A stretch of 64,000 nt of DNA from Bacteroidales bacterium (lineage in GTDB: Bacteria > Bacteroidota > Bacteroidia > Bacteroidales > Paludibacteraceae), in the NCBI GenBank assembly GCA_015061165.1, contig SUXC01000009.1:1-64000 (forward strand), given 5' to 3'. This document shows positions 19,609 through 28,030 of the stretch, piece after piece. Made by a program: the position numbers and the translations under genes. The first letter of the stretch is position 1; every line of letters begins with the position of its first letter. The notes below the pieces were generated by a model. The model saw only the letters and a program-made list of their open reading frames with translations. It searched no databases and was not told the origin of the DNA.

Positions 19609-20118
19609 ATGCGACTGATTAAAAACCCATGGTTAGGTGCAGAAGGCTACCACTGCTTTGGTTGTTGTCCAGATAATCCTTTTGGACTACAAATGAAGTT
19701 TTACGAAGAGGGCGATGATGTAGTATGTATATGGCATCCTTCTTCGCGCTACCAATCATGGGAGAACACGTTGCACGGCGGTGTACAGTCCGTATTGTTG
19801 GATGAAGTTTGTGGTTGGGTAGTTTTTCATAAGTTACAGGCATCGGGAGTAACAGCCAAAATGGAAACACGTTTTCGCAAACCCGTATTAATACGCCAAC
19901 AATTTATTGAATTGCGTGCGCGCTTGCGCGAGATGCGACGCAATATTGCCATCGTTGATGGCGAAATCAGAAGTGCAGAAGGGGAGATTTTGGTGGAATG
20001 TACATGCACTTATTTTACTTTTGATGCGGCACACGCACCCGAGGGGGTGCCTTACCGACCTACAGAACTAATCGGGGAAGAACTGACACGGGAGGAAATT
20101 TTAAATGCTAAATTCTAA
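19609..20118 (+). CDS. PaaI/YbgC-like hotdog-fold acyl-CoA thioesterase
   Basis: 169 residues. The hotdog core shows the HGGVQSVLLDEVCGWV motif (about residues 55-70), typical of PaaI-type thioesterases in which the central helix Asp or Glu activates water to cleave acyl-CoA. The N-terminus has CFGCCPDNPFGLQM, a Cys-rich lead often seen in this subfamily. It lies 6 bp before an acyl-CoA ligase gene, so the pair may balance acyl-CoA formation and release. The chain length is not predictable. Confidence 0.88.
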   Translation: MRLIKNPWLGAEGYHCFGCCPDNPFGLQMKFYEEGDDVVCIWHPSSRYQSWENTLHGGVQSVLLDEVCGWVVFHKLQASGVTAKMETRFRKPVLIRQQFIELRARLREMRRNIAIVDGEIRSAEGEILVECTCTYFTFDAAHAPEGVPYRPTELIGEELTREEILNAKF

Positions 20119-20124
20119 ATTGAA

Positions 20125-21759
20125 ATGAAACACCATTTTTTACATTATATGGATCAAGTGATCCATAATCGTTGGCGAGATATCGCCTTTGTGGATTACG
20201 GGGAGAAAAAACAATACACTCATGGCGAAGTGGCACAACAGGTGCAACGCTTTCACAAATTATTTCGCCTATTAGGTATTCAACCCGGAGATAAAGTGGC
20301 CATTGCCAGTCGCAACTGCTCCAACTGGGTCGTTTCCTACATGGCTATTATGTCATACAAGGCAGTAGCAGTAACACTCTTGCAAGATTTCAAAGCAGAG
20401 GACCTGGCACGACTTTTGGAGCACTCTGATGCTAAAATGCTCATCGTAGGACCATACGTATGGCGTGAATTGCAAAATCAAACGTTACCTGAATTACAAG
20501 CAATAATGTCAATGGATGACTTTTCATTCATTCATCTCGCAGAGCCATACAAAGGCAATGTTGAGCACATAATGAGCGAGCCATCTACACTGACTGAAAA
20601 CACCTTCTTCTCGCTTGTTAGAGATGGCGAAATTGATCTTGATTCGTTGGCACTGATCAACTATACTTCTGGCTCAACCGGTTCGCCCAAAGGCGTAATG
20701 GTTAGCCATCGTTCACTGAGCAACAACACCGAGAATGGCATGCATATCCTACCCGTAGAGCCAGGACAGCGCGTGGTCAGCATGTTGCCTCTGGCACACA
20801 TGTTTGGTCAGTTGGCAGACTTCCTATATCCATTCAGCGCAGGTGCCACCATTTATTACCTCACCAAAGCCCCTACCCCAAGCATTCTGCTCAAAGCAAT
20901 GGCAGATGTCAAACCATACTTGGTAGCTACTGTGCCATTGGTGATTGAGAAGATTCATAAGAAAAAACTTGATCCACTATTGTCTAAACCAGTGCTGAAA
21001 TTCTGCTGGTACACCCCTGGTGTGATGAATCTGATCCGTGCGTATGTCAAGAAGTCGTTGGTGAAAGCCTTCGGCGGACAAGTGCGCTATTTCCTATGCG
21101 GTGGCGCAGCGATGAATCCAATTGTCGAGAAATGCTTGTTGGATGTCAATTTCCCATTATCTATCGGCTTTGGTATGACAGAGTGTGGACCACTGGTGAG
21201 TGGTTTGCCACCTAAATATTTCAAACGCCGCAGTTGCGGTGCACCTGTACCAGGCATGGAGGCAAAGATTGATAATCCTAACGAGAAAGGGGAAGGCGAG
21301 ATTTTGGTTCGTGGCGAAAATGTCATGATGGGTTACTACAAGAACGAAGAGGCCACTAAAGCCGCGTTCACCGAAGACGGCTGGTTGCGCACAGGCGATC
21401 TTGGCTATATGGATAAGAAGCAGAACATCTTTATCCGCGGTCGTATCAAGAGTATGTTCCTTGGCGCAAGTGGACAAAACATCTACCCCGAAGAGATTGA
21501 AGACAAACTCAATAACCAAATGGGCGTGGCAGAATCTGTGGTTGTAGAACGCGAAGGCAAACTCATTGGTTTGGTTTTCCCAGATGAGGAAACCACCAAA
21601 GGTTTCTCACTCGCCGAAGTGGAGCGCATGATGAAAGAGAACTTGAAGAAACTTAATGACTTGCTTCCATCCTACTCGCGTGTACACGACATCGAGGTCA
21701 AACAAGAGCCATTCGAGAAAACACCTAAGAAGAGTATCAAGCGATTCTTGTATAAGTAA
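20125..21759 (+). CDS. AMP-dependent acyl-CoA synthetase/ligase (fatty acid-CoA ligase)
   Basis: 544 residues of the ANL superfamily. It activates a carboxylic acid with ATP to an acyl-adenylate and transfers it to CoA. Motifs: YTSGSTGSPKGVMVSH (A3 P-loop), SIGFGMTECGPLVSG (A5, adenine pocket), GYYKNEEATKAAFTEDGWLR then TGDLGYM (A7) and IFIRGRIKSMFLGASGQNIY (A8 hinge). A C-terminal KTPKKSIKRFLYK carries the catalytic Lys (A10). The overall pattern resembles long-chain fatty acyl-CoA ligases of Bacteroidales. It is co-transcribed with the thioesterase gene and ends before a strong terminator. Confidence 0.93.
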   Translation: MKHHFLHYMDQVIHNRWRDIAFVDYGEKKQYTHGEVAQQVQRFHKLFRLLGIQPGDKVAIASRNCSNWVVSYMAIMSYKAVAVTLLQDFKAEDLARLLEHSDAKMLIVGPYVWRELQNQTLPELQAIMSMDDFSFIHLAEPYKGNVEHIMSEPSTLTENTFFSLVRDGEIDLDSLALINYTSGSTGSPKGVMVSHRSLSNNTENGMHILPVEPGQRVVSMLPLAHMFGQLADFLYPFSAGATIYYLTKAPTPSILLKAMADVKPYLVATVPLVIEKIHKKKLDPLLSKPVLKFCWYTPGVMNLIRAYVKKSLVKAFGGQVRYFLCGGAAMNPIVEKCLLDVNFPLSIGFGMTECGPLVSGLPPKYFKRRSCGAPVPGMEAKIDNPNEKGEGEILVRGENVMMGYYKNEEATKAAFTEDGWLRTGDLGYMDKKQNIFIRGRIKSMFLGASGQNIYPEEIEDKLNNQMGVAESVVVEREGKLIGLVFPDEETTKGFSLAEVERMMKENLKKLNDLLPSYSRVHDIEVKQEPFEKTPKKSIKRFLYK

Positions 21760-21831
21760 GGCGTTGCAGCAAGCTGCAAGTTTAGAGGACGGCTACGCCT
21801 ACAGTTTAGAGTTTAAAGGATCGGTATATAT

Positions 21832-21860
21832 AAAAGACGAGGAGCAAATCCTCGTCTTTT
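21832..21860. terminator. Bidirectional Rho-independent terminator
   Basis: AAAAGACGAGGA and TCCTCGTCTTTT form a perfect 12-bp stem with loop GCAAA. A-run and T-run flanks suit both the plus-strand ligase gene and the convergent minus-strand glycosidase gene. Confidence 0.9.
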
Positions 21861-21908
21861 ATTATCTTTGCCACCCTCCCCCTTTTAGGGGGAGTTGGAG
21901 TGGGCTAC

Positions 21909-23099
21909 TCACTTGCGTGGAGCAGGCACGTAGGTTGGATAGAACACTTGTTGCAAACTATCCACTATGTTGTGATGGTTCTTCAGCAACACATTCGATG
22001 GGAAATAGCACTCACCTGTGATACCTGGGATAGTACGGTTGAGGCGCAACTGACGGCAAATCTCATTGCCTTCGTTCCAAGCCGCAGCCATCTTTGGGTT
22101 ACCCAAGTGGTATGGAGCCATACCAATATACACGCGGCACTTGTCAGTAGCATGTTGAGCCCACCAGTGAGCAAGAATCTCATAATCAGCCACTTTTTTA
22201 CCAATCTCCCAATAGAGTTGTGGTACTACATAGTCAATCCATCCCTTCTCCATCCAGAGGAGAATATCGGCATACAATTGGTCGTAGTTTTGAAGTCCGT
22301 TGGTCTCGCTACCACGAGGGTCGTTCTTCTTATTGCGCCAGATACCAAATGGAGAGATACCAAATTGCACCTCTGGTTTGATACTATTGATAGTATTGCG
22401 CACTTGCTCAATGGCCAAGTTTACGTTGTCGCGACGCCAATCGCCTACGTTGTCAAAGCCACGTGGGTCTTTGGCAAATGCCTCAGCATCTGGGAACTCC
22501 TGACCAGAAACAGGATAAGGATAGAAATAGTCATCCATGTGAATAGCCTGAATATCGTAGCGAGTAACGAGGTCTGCCACCACTTTGCAGAGGAAATCGC
22601 GTGTCTCTTGCAAATGAGGGGCAAAATACCATTGCGTACCATACTTCAAGAACCATTCAGGATGCTTGTGGTAGATGTGATTAGGAGCAATATCCTCTAT
22701 CTTGCTTCCACCGCCTGTTACACGGTATGGGTTAATCCATACGTGTACATCTATACCACGTTTATGTGCCTCGGCGCAAACGAACTCCAATGGGTCGTAG
22801 GTCGCAGCCTCGCCTTGCTTGCCTGTGAGCCAAGCGCTCCAAGGCTCTAACTCCGATTTGTACAACGCATCCGCAGTAGGGCGTACTTGGAAAACGATAG
22901 CATTCAGATTCATCTTTTGGAACTCATCCAACATAGCCACCAAATCGGCTTTCTGTTGCTCATAATTGCCGATAGCCGCCTTAGTTGGAAAATCAATGTT
23001 AGCCACGGTGCTCACCCATGTAGCACGAAAATATGGCTCCGTTGCAAACGACAAGCATGCACAAGCCACAAACAGGGATGTTAAAAAGGTCTTTTTCAT
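21909..23099 (-). CDS. GH10-like glycosyl hydrolase (DUF187/GHL10, YngK-like)
   Basis: 396 residues with a signal peptide (KKTFLTSLFVACACLSFA). The DUF187/GHL10 barrel is clear: YFRATWVSTVANIDFPTK near the start, NAIVFQVRPTADALYKSELE, GIDVHVWINPYRVTGG, and IQAIHMDDYFYPYP with the Asp pair expected in the catalytic region. Members are secreted glycosidases thought to act on peptidoglycan-like or other glycans; the substrate is not established here. It is co-oriented with the esterase gene 40 bp upstream and ends near the shared terminator. Confidence 0.9.
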   Translation of the reverse strand: MKKTFLTSLFVACACLSFATEPYFRATWVSTVANIDFPTKAAIGNYEQQKADLVAMLDEFQKMNLNAIVFQVRPTADALYKSELEPWSAWLTGKQGEAATYDPLEFVCAEAHKRGIDVHVWINPYRVTGGGSKIEDIAPNHIYHKHPEWFLKYGTQWYFAPHLQETRDFLCKVVADLVTRYDIQAIHMDDYFYPYPVSGQEFPDAEAFAKDPRGFDNVGDWRRDNVNLAIEQVRNTINSIKPEVQFGISPFGIWRNKKNDPRGSETNGLQNYDQLYADILLWMEKGWIDYVVPQLYWEIGKKVADYEILAHWWAQHATDKCRVYIGMAPYHLGNPKMAAAWNEGNEICRQLRLNRTIPGITGECYFPSNVLLKNHHNIVDSLQQVFYPTYVPAPRK

Positions 23100-23139
23100 G
23101 TAATGTAGTATTTGTTAATTCTTAATTCAAATTCAGTAA

Positions 23140-23979
23140 TTAGAATATTCGCTGCGCAAATATTTTTAGATAGTCCATCCAATTCTGCCACGAGTGTCCG
23201 CCTGCGGACTCATGGTACTCGTATGGGTATTGTTTTTCATCCAAGTATTGGCGATAAATCACATTGTCTTCGTATAGAAAGTCCTCTACACCACAAGCAA
23301 TCCAATACAATTGTGGAGGATTAGCAAACTGCTGTGCAAGCAGAGTTTCTGTCTGCTGATATGCCGGTTTGTCGGAGAGAGCCAATGCGCTCATCTCTAT
23401 AGTGCGCTCAGCGTGAGGTTGTTTGGTATGTGGCACATATAGTGCGGAGAAGATACCTACATAGTCAAAACTTTGATTGAGCAATGCTGCTGTGTGCATG
23501 GTGTGGAATCCGCCCATAGACAATCCTGCAATAGCGCGATGTTGTTTGTCATTGATGGTACGGTAGTGCGATTCTGTCCACGCGATGAGTTGGCTGAAGT
23601 TCTCTTCGAAGGTGCTTTCCATCCACAACCGCGATTCTGGATTGTAGTGTTTGCCTGTTTGCTCCAGATAGCCATTAGGCATTACTACAATCATAGGTTT
23701 GCACAATTCGTTGGTAATCAGCGAATCGAGGATAGCTTTGGCACAACCTTTGGTTAGCCAACCAGCCTCATCATCGCCACTGCCATGTAGCAGATAAAGT
23801 ACAGGATAATCTTCTTCGGAGGTAGCATATCCTGCTGGCAAATAGACTGCTACACCTGCCTCTCCGATGCTGGAAGGATAGGATGTTACAACGACTTGAC
23901 TCTCTTGGTTTGTAAGTTTTGCCTTTGGGCAACAGCTGATGCATACAATCAGCAATAGGAGTAGTAATTTGCTTTTCAT
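23140..23979 (-). CDS. Esterase-family lipoprotein (alpha/beta hydrolase, PF00756 type)
   Basis: 279 residues. Lipoprotein-like signal peptide with CISCC near residues 13-17. The esterase-D/feruloyl-esterase fold shows YPVLYLLHGSGDDEAGW, MIVVMPNGYLEQTG, the nucleophile elbow AGLSMGGFHTM (Ser about 154), an acid region at ACGVEDFLYEDN, and His in SAGGHSWQNW. It probably cleaves acyl or feruloyl esters on carbohydrates at the cell surface, which suits the glycosidase gene downstream in the same operon. Its substrate is inferred only from family. Confidence 0.9.
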   Translation of the reverse strand: MKSKLLLLLLIVCISCCPKAKLTNQESQVVVTSYPSSIGEAGVAVYLPAGYATSEEDYPVLYLLHGSGDDEAGWLTKGCAKAILDSLITNELCKPMIVVMPNGYLEQTGKHYNPESRLWMESTFEENFSQLIAWTESHYRTINDKQHRAIAGLSMGGFHTMHTAALLNQSFDYVGIFSALYVPHTKQPHAERTIEMSALALSDKPAYQQTETLLAQQFANPPQLYWIACGVEDFLYEDNVIYRQYLDEKQYPYEYHESAGGHSWQNWMDYLKIFAQRIF

Positions 23980-24022
23980 GGTTGTATAAAATTCGAAATT
24001 CTTAATTCAACATTATTTTGCT

Positions 24023-24031
24023 GCAAAGGTA
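24023..24031 (-). promoter_or_regulatory. Promoter of the esterase-glycosidase operon
   Basis: On the minus strand TACCTTTGC, 44 nt before the esterase ATG. TTG-containing sequence lies about 20 nt upstream. Confidence 0.8.
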
Positions 24032-24109
24032 GTGAATTATTTTGAGTTGTGCAAGTGTTTTGTGTGTTTTTTATTCAATTTGTATTTAGGTATTCATATT
24101 TCAGTTCTC

Positions 24110-24177
24110 AAATTCCCTACAGATTTCGGGAGCACCATAAGACATATCTGGGACTTCTATGGGCTTTCTGTAGCTTT
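24110..24177. repeat. Short copy of an intergenic repeat (see 24576-24792)
   Basis: The ends of this 68-bp stretch match the two ends of 24576-24792: CCTACAGATTTCGG against CCTACAAGTTTCGG, and GACTTCTATGGGCTTTCTGT identical in both. The longer copy carries about 150 bp more in the middle, namely the two 77-nt structured units. Confidence 0.7.
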
Positions 24178-24277
24178 CTATAAACGTGTCTCTATAATAA
24201 TGCTGCAAAAATCTTCGGCGCGGAAGTGGTTTTGTGCCGAAAGTTGGAGAATGTGGAGGGTAAAATGGTATATACAA

Positions 24278-24326
24278 CACGCGGGAAGTATAGTATTTAC
24301 AAGACTTCCCGCGTGGGTGTATTTTT
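24278..24326 (+). terminator. Strong hairpin, terminator-like on the plus strand
   Basis: CACGCGGGAAGT (24278-24289) and ACTTCCCGCGTG (24304-24315) pair perfectly around a 14-nt loop. They are followed by GGTGTATTTTTTT. No plus-strand gene precedes it, so it may end an unrecognised plus-strand RNA or serve the minus strand. Apart from this and the repeats, I see no gene from 24032 to 24407. Confidence 0.55.
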
Positions 24327-24407
24327 TTGAAAAAAGTTTTCTTCGCGCGAAGATTATGCCGAAGGTTATGCCGAATGTTTGGCTTAATTATAATAGATTT
24401 ATTCTAT

Positions 24408-24502
24408 CTAAAAGGAAGTGATTCGACTATTGATGAGTCTTTGTAGGCGTCTTTTCCGCTCGATTTTCATACTTTGTGGGGTATTTTTGCGGTTATCCGC
24501 AT
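24408..24502 (-). CDS. Two overlapping tiny ORFs behind an orphan promoter (tentative)
   Basis: Beginning 10 nt after the promoter at 24512-24520, the minus strand reads an 11-codon ORF (MRITAKIPHKV, 24467-24502). This overlaps by ATGA a 20-codon ORF (MKIERKRRLQRLINSRITSF, 24408-24470). The second peptide is strongly basic. Both are short enough to occur by chance. They could be a translated leader-type peptide pair, or the transcript may be a noncoding RNA. No ribosome-binding site can be judged, because Bacteroidota often lack Shine-Dalgarno sequences. Confidence 0.3.
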
Positions 24503-24511
24503 TTTTACCCT

Positions 24512-24544
24512 GCAAAGGTAGTACTTTTTTGTGATATAGACAAA
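24512..24544 (-). promoter_or_regulatory. Orphan promoter in the noncoding block
   Basis: On the minus strand TTTG (24541-24544), exactly 20 nt, then TACCTTTGC (24512-24520): the same geometry as the promoters of known genes in this window. No recognisable gene lies in its path before the divergent promoter at 24023. Confidence 0.7.
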
Positions 24545-24603
24545 TATTTTTATGAATTTGTTGTGTTTTTGCCGAAAATTACCTACAAGTTTCGGAACCT
24601 GAA

Positions 24604-24757
24604 GGAGTGCGACGGAACGCACTCCGAGCGCAGCGCCCAAATAGTCCCCACTCTGAGGAAATAGCGCAAGCATAGATGAAGAAGTGCCTTGAATGGCACT
24701 TCGAGTATTGCTCCCGAACTATCCCCATAGTGAGGAAGTAGAGCAATACATAGAACA
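24604..24757. ncRNA. Two adjacent 77-nt structured units with covarying stem (candidate RNA)
   Basis: Units 24604-24680 and 24681-24757 align without a gap over most of their length at roughly two-thirds identity. Each begins with an 8-bp stem: GGAGTGCG/CGCACTCC in the first and GAAGTGCC/GGCACTTC in the second. The two base-pair changes between the copies are compensatory. Unit 2 has a further 9-bp stem GTATTGCTC/GAGCAATAC, of which only four pairs hold in unit 1. Both share the loop words TCCCCA and TGAGGAA. The transcribed strand is unknown. Confidence 0.5.
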
Positions 24758-24862
24758 GATAACTAAGACTTCTATGGGCTTTCTGTGGCTTTTGTGCTTT
24801 CACTTTTCTTTTTCCCTTTTTTCCGAAGGGATACCGAACCCTTGCCGAAGGAGCAAAAAGCA

Positions 24863-24884
24863 GCGCGGGCATTTTTGCCCGCGC
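24863..24884. terminator. GC-rich hairpin, likely terminator or attenuator
   Basis: GCGCGGGCA and TGCCCGCGC form a 9-bp stem around TTTT. It is 68 nt beyond the end of the minus-strand BspA gene, on the far side from that gene's promoter, so it may end that transcript. It is preceded by AAAAA on the plus strand, which gives a T-run on the minus strand. Confidence 0.65.
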
Positions 24885-24951
24885 CCAAATTCTAAACTAT
24901 AGTACGAAGGATAGCCGCCAAATAGTAGTGAAGCGTCCTCAAAACTCAAAA

Positions 24952-27333
24952 CTATAATTCTACACCCATAACGGTATATGTTTTACCATCTCGCACGATA
25001 ACAAGTTGTCCGTCGCGAATAATCTTTTGAACGTTATTGGTTGTAGAAGTAATATTTTCAACGCTTGTGCCAGTCTTTCCACGAACATTAAATTCTTTCC
25101 AAACGGGAGCAGATTTATATTGTTCTACTGATTCATCTGGTACAATCACAGGAATAGAACGATCTACCTCTTCGAAAGTGCGTGCATCTATTTGTGGTGG
25201 TATAATAGCATTTACCTGTATTTGAGTTAGCTCAGAACATCCTGCAAACCCATTATCTGCAATTGATTGGAGGGAAGCAGGTAAAGTTAAATCTTTGAGA
25301 TATGTACATCCATAGAATGCTGCATGTCCAATTTCTGTTACGCCCTCTGGGATAACTACATTTTTCAATTCGTGGCAATTATAGAATGCCCAATTTCCAA
25401 TTGTTGTTAATTGACCGTTGTTGGCAAAACTGATAGTAGAGAGCAAACGGCAGTTCTCAAACGCACCATCGCCAATTTTTACTGTACTTGAAGGAATAGA
25501 AATTGTTGATACATAATTGCAATTCGCAAATGCAAAAGATCCTATATTATTTAAATTTTCTGGCAATAATATATATTTAATACCATTCTTCTCGGTATTC
25601 CATGGGGCAGATGAAGCAGTAAAATCATACATTTCTCCATAACCAGTAATGAGCAATACACTACTTGAATACTCCCAAGATAAATTGTCACCACATGTTT
25701 TATCTACTTGTGGTGTAGATGCAACTGTTACATTTAGCACATAAATGATACTATCACATTCTGAATTGGCATAAGTTATTGCATCGGTATAAGTTCCGCC
25801 AGCATTGATTTGTTGTCCACGCCATTCGTATGGAAAGTCTTCTTTGCTCAGAGTTATGTTATACTCATTTACAATTGCATCTGGCAAAATTGTTAATTCA
25901 AGTGTTACAACACTATCATTACCTAATGCGTTTTTTAAGGTTTGTGTATAAATGCCCGATTCTGTCAATTCTTGACCATACCAAACATAAGTTCCACAAG
26001 CCACTTCATTGATAGTTACAAAATCTGTTCTACCAGCTCCACTACCTGTTGTAAAATATCCCGAATAAGATTTAATGACGTTATTGTCTTCGTTTGAAAC
26101 TGTAAAATCATAGGAATATTGCGTATCTGTATTTAAGCCTTCTATAGTAAAACGATAACCTGCAACTGTTTTTTCGGCTGTAGTTACGCGCGATTGATTA
26201 TCGCGACTTGGAGCGTAAGATATATTCTTTAATTGTCCTTGTGAATTAAAATTCAAAGAAGCGTATAGTGCATCATCTTGATAAATATCAATTGTGTATG
26301 CTGCTGCATTTGTCTCTTTTTGCCAAGAAAATATAGCCGAATTTGATGTTGTGCTGACTTTTACCCCATTCGTTTTGATAGCAGAAGCTTCAATACATTT
26401 GATGTTCTTGAACATACCAAAAACATCGTCCGATACATATGAATGCAAATAATCGCAAGGAACATATATTGTTGCACCATTTTGATTTATACTACTAAAT
26501 CCCCCACCAGATGAAAAATTAGTCATCGGAGGAATAGCTGAATAACATTTCAATTCCTTCAAATTATAACAGTCATAGAATGCGCTATCTTCAATCAGTG
26601 TGACACTATTCGACAATGTTACAGAAGTTAAATAATGACATTCACTGAATGTTTCTTTTGAAATGGTTGTTGTTGGAAGCGAGATGGATTCAATACCAGA
26701 TTTTGCAAATGCTCTAACACCAATATTTTTTATAGAAGACGGAAGTTCTATACTTTTAAGAGATGAGCAGCCTTCAAAGAATCCCACATAATATGGTCTA
26801 TATTTTGGTTCTCCACATACGATTCTATTCCTACCAGGCATTCCAATAGGGCCATAACCAATAAATTCAAGTTCTATCTCAGCTGCTATCTCTAACAGAT
26901 TATAGGGTAAAACGATTCTTTCTAATGAAGAACAGTTATAAAAAGTTCCTCCTCCTATGTGTGTAACACTATTCGGAATAGTCACAAAGATTAAGGAAGA
27001 GCATTCTTTAAACGCCTTAGCTCCAATACTTTTTATTGTTTCAGGGATAGTAATAGATTCTAAAAAATAGCATCGTTCGAAAGCATGTTCTCCAATATGT
27101 GTTACTGTATAAGTTACCCCATTATGTAAAACAGAAGAGGGAATTGTAGCTACGGTGATATCATAAGTGTTGTTATAATCAACATATTGCGTAGAATAAC
27201 TGCACTCTTTATAAGTTATTTCCACAGAATTATCACTGAGAATGTTGTAATAAAGTCCATCGACTTGGAAATCGTATGCCCAAAGAGGGATTGTGGCAAG
27301 GAGTACTAGTAAAAGAGAAAGTTGTTTTTTCAT
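24952..27333 (-). CDS. BspA-type leucine-rich repeat (LRR_5) surface protein, 793 aa
   Basis: Signal peptide (KKQLSLLLVLLATIPLWA), then a short beta domain and LRR_5 repeats of the form SITIPETIKSIGAKAFKECS up to about residue 290. A fibronectin-III-like module (about 330-425) and two SHxxG-free beta segments (about 440-545) follow. A second LRR_5 block (about 560-720) is introduced by CGDNLSWEY. The C-terminus is TSVENI plus the VQKIIRDGQLVIVRDGKTYT module found on three other proteins here. BspA-like proteins act as adhesins at the cell surface. The gene follows a lipoprotein gene by 20 bp, and both lie behind leader RNA L1. Confidence 0.9.
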   Translation of the reverse strand: MKKQLSLLLVLLATIPLWAYDFQVDGLYYNILSDNSVEITYKECSYSTQYVDYNNTYDITVATIPSSVLHNGVTYTVTHIGEHAFERCYFLESITIPETIKSIGAKAFKECSSLIFVTIPNSVTHIGGGTFYNCSSLERIVLPYNLLEIAAEIELEFIGYGPIGMPGRNRIVCGEPKYRPYYVGFFEGCSSLKSIELPSSIKNIGVRAFAKSGIESISLPTTTISKETFSECHYLTSVTLSNSVTLIEDSAFYDCYNLKELKCYSAIPPMTNFSSGGGFSSINQNGATIYVPCDYLHSYVSDDVFGMFKNIKCIEASAIKTNGVKVSTTSNSAIFSWQKETNAAAYTIDIYQDDALYASLNFNSQGQLKNISYAPSRDNQSRVTTAEKTVAGYRFTIEGLNTDTQYSYDFTVSNEDNNVIKSYSGYFTTGSGAGRTDFVTINEVACGTYVWYGQELTESGIYTQTLKNALGNDSVVTLELTILPDAIVNEYNITLSKEDFPYEWRGQQINAGGTYTDAITYANSECDSIIYVLNVTVASTPQVDKTCGDNLSWEYSSSVLLITGYGEMYDFTASSAPWNTEKNGIKYILLPENLNNIGSFAFANCNYVSTISIPSSTVKIGDGAFENCRLLSTISFANNGQLTTIGNWAFYNCHELKNVVIPEGVTEIGHAAFYGCTYLKDLTLPASLQSIADNGFAGCSELTQIQVNAIIPPQIDARTFEEVDRSIPVIVPDESVEQYKSAPVWKEFNVRGKTGTSVENITSTTNNVQKIIRDGQLVIVRDGKTYTVMGVEL

Positions 27334-27353
27334 TGTTGTTGAAAATTTGAGAA

Positions 27354-27974
27354 TTATTTATGTAATTTTGTAGGATCGTATTTGCTTAAAATACCAGAAC
27401 TGCCATCTTTTAGCAATCCACCATCTACAATAGTATAAATATCGCCGTTGGAAACAAATATCTTATTTGTGTCAATATAGGTATAGGTGTAATAGTTCCA
27501 AGAACCAGTAGTAACATATTCCATATTCCCGAAAATAGGTCCTGCATAAAATTTATAAATTGGCTCGCCATTACCACGACCTTCTATATGTAAAAAACAC
27601 GAAGATTCCTGTATTGCGATGGTGTTTTTGTCAATAATATGAATAACAGGACAGAGGCTATACTTATTCTTATTTAAAAGGTAAAATCTAAAGCGACCAT
27701 GATGCTGCTCTGTTTCGCTCCAACCACCATCTCCACCTATGAATAAATCATATGTTGCATAGTAATAATCATCTTCACCCAAGCGATGATCGAATACATA
27801 CAACAATTCATTGTTGTTAATAGCTTCATTAATTTCGTTAAAATCAGAAGCCTTGGCAGCAGCACTCAAATCAGTGTAATAGCCAGTTAATCCTTTCCCT
27901 AAGCCGTCATTTTCGCAACTTGAGAACATGAACATAGAGCATAGTAGTAGCCCTAAAAATAGATTTTTTTTCAT
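27354..27974 (-). CDS. Lipoprotein of unknown function
   Basis: 206 residues from the ATG at 27974. A reading that begins at 28169 would run through the conserved leader RNA and is rejected. The signal peptide ends in a lipobox, FSSC (Cys about residue 19). The mature part is rich in Tyr, Asp and Gly and probably beta-stranded (YYYATYDLFIGGDGGW, GNMEYVTTGSWNYYTYTYID). I do not recognise the family. It is the first gene behind leader RNA L1 and lies 20 bp upstream of the BspA-type gene, so the two products may work together at the surface. Confidence 0.75.
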   Translation of the reverse strand: MKKNLFLGLLLCSMFMFSSCENDGLGKGLTGYYTDLSAAAKASDFNEINEAINNNELLYVFDHRLGEDDYYYATYDLFIGGDGGWSETEQHHGRFRFYLLNKNKYSLCPVIHIIDKNTIAIQESSCFLHIEGRGNGEPIYKFYAGPIFGNMEYVTTGSWNYYTYTYIDTNKIFVSNGDIYTIVDGGLLKDGSSGILSKYDPTKLHK

Positions 27975-28030
27975 TGTTATTAAATGTTTTGTTGGGAAGT
28001 TGGCTCCAAACACCCCGTTGGTATAATTAT

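Noticed and set aside
22887-23084. Plus-strand ORFs opposite the glycosidase and esterase genes
   Set aside because: They are shadows of well-supported minus-strand genes and show no domain of their own.
24032-24421. 129-codon plus-strand ORF
   Set aside because: It runs through repeats and a hairpin, has no recognisable domain or signal peptide, and starts inside the minus-strand promoter region.
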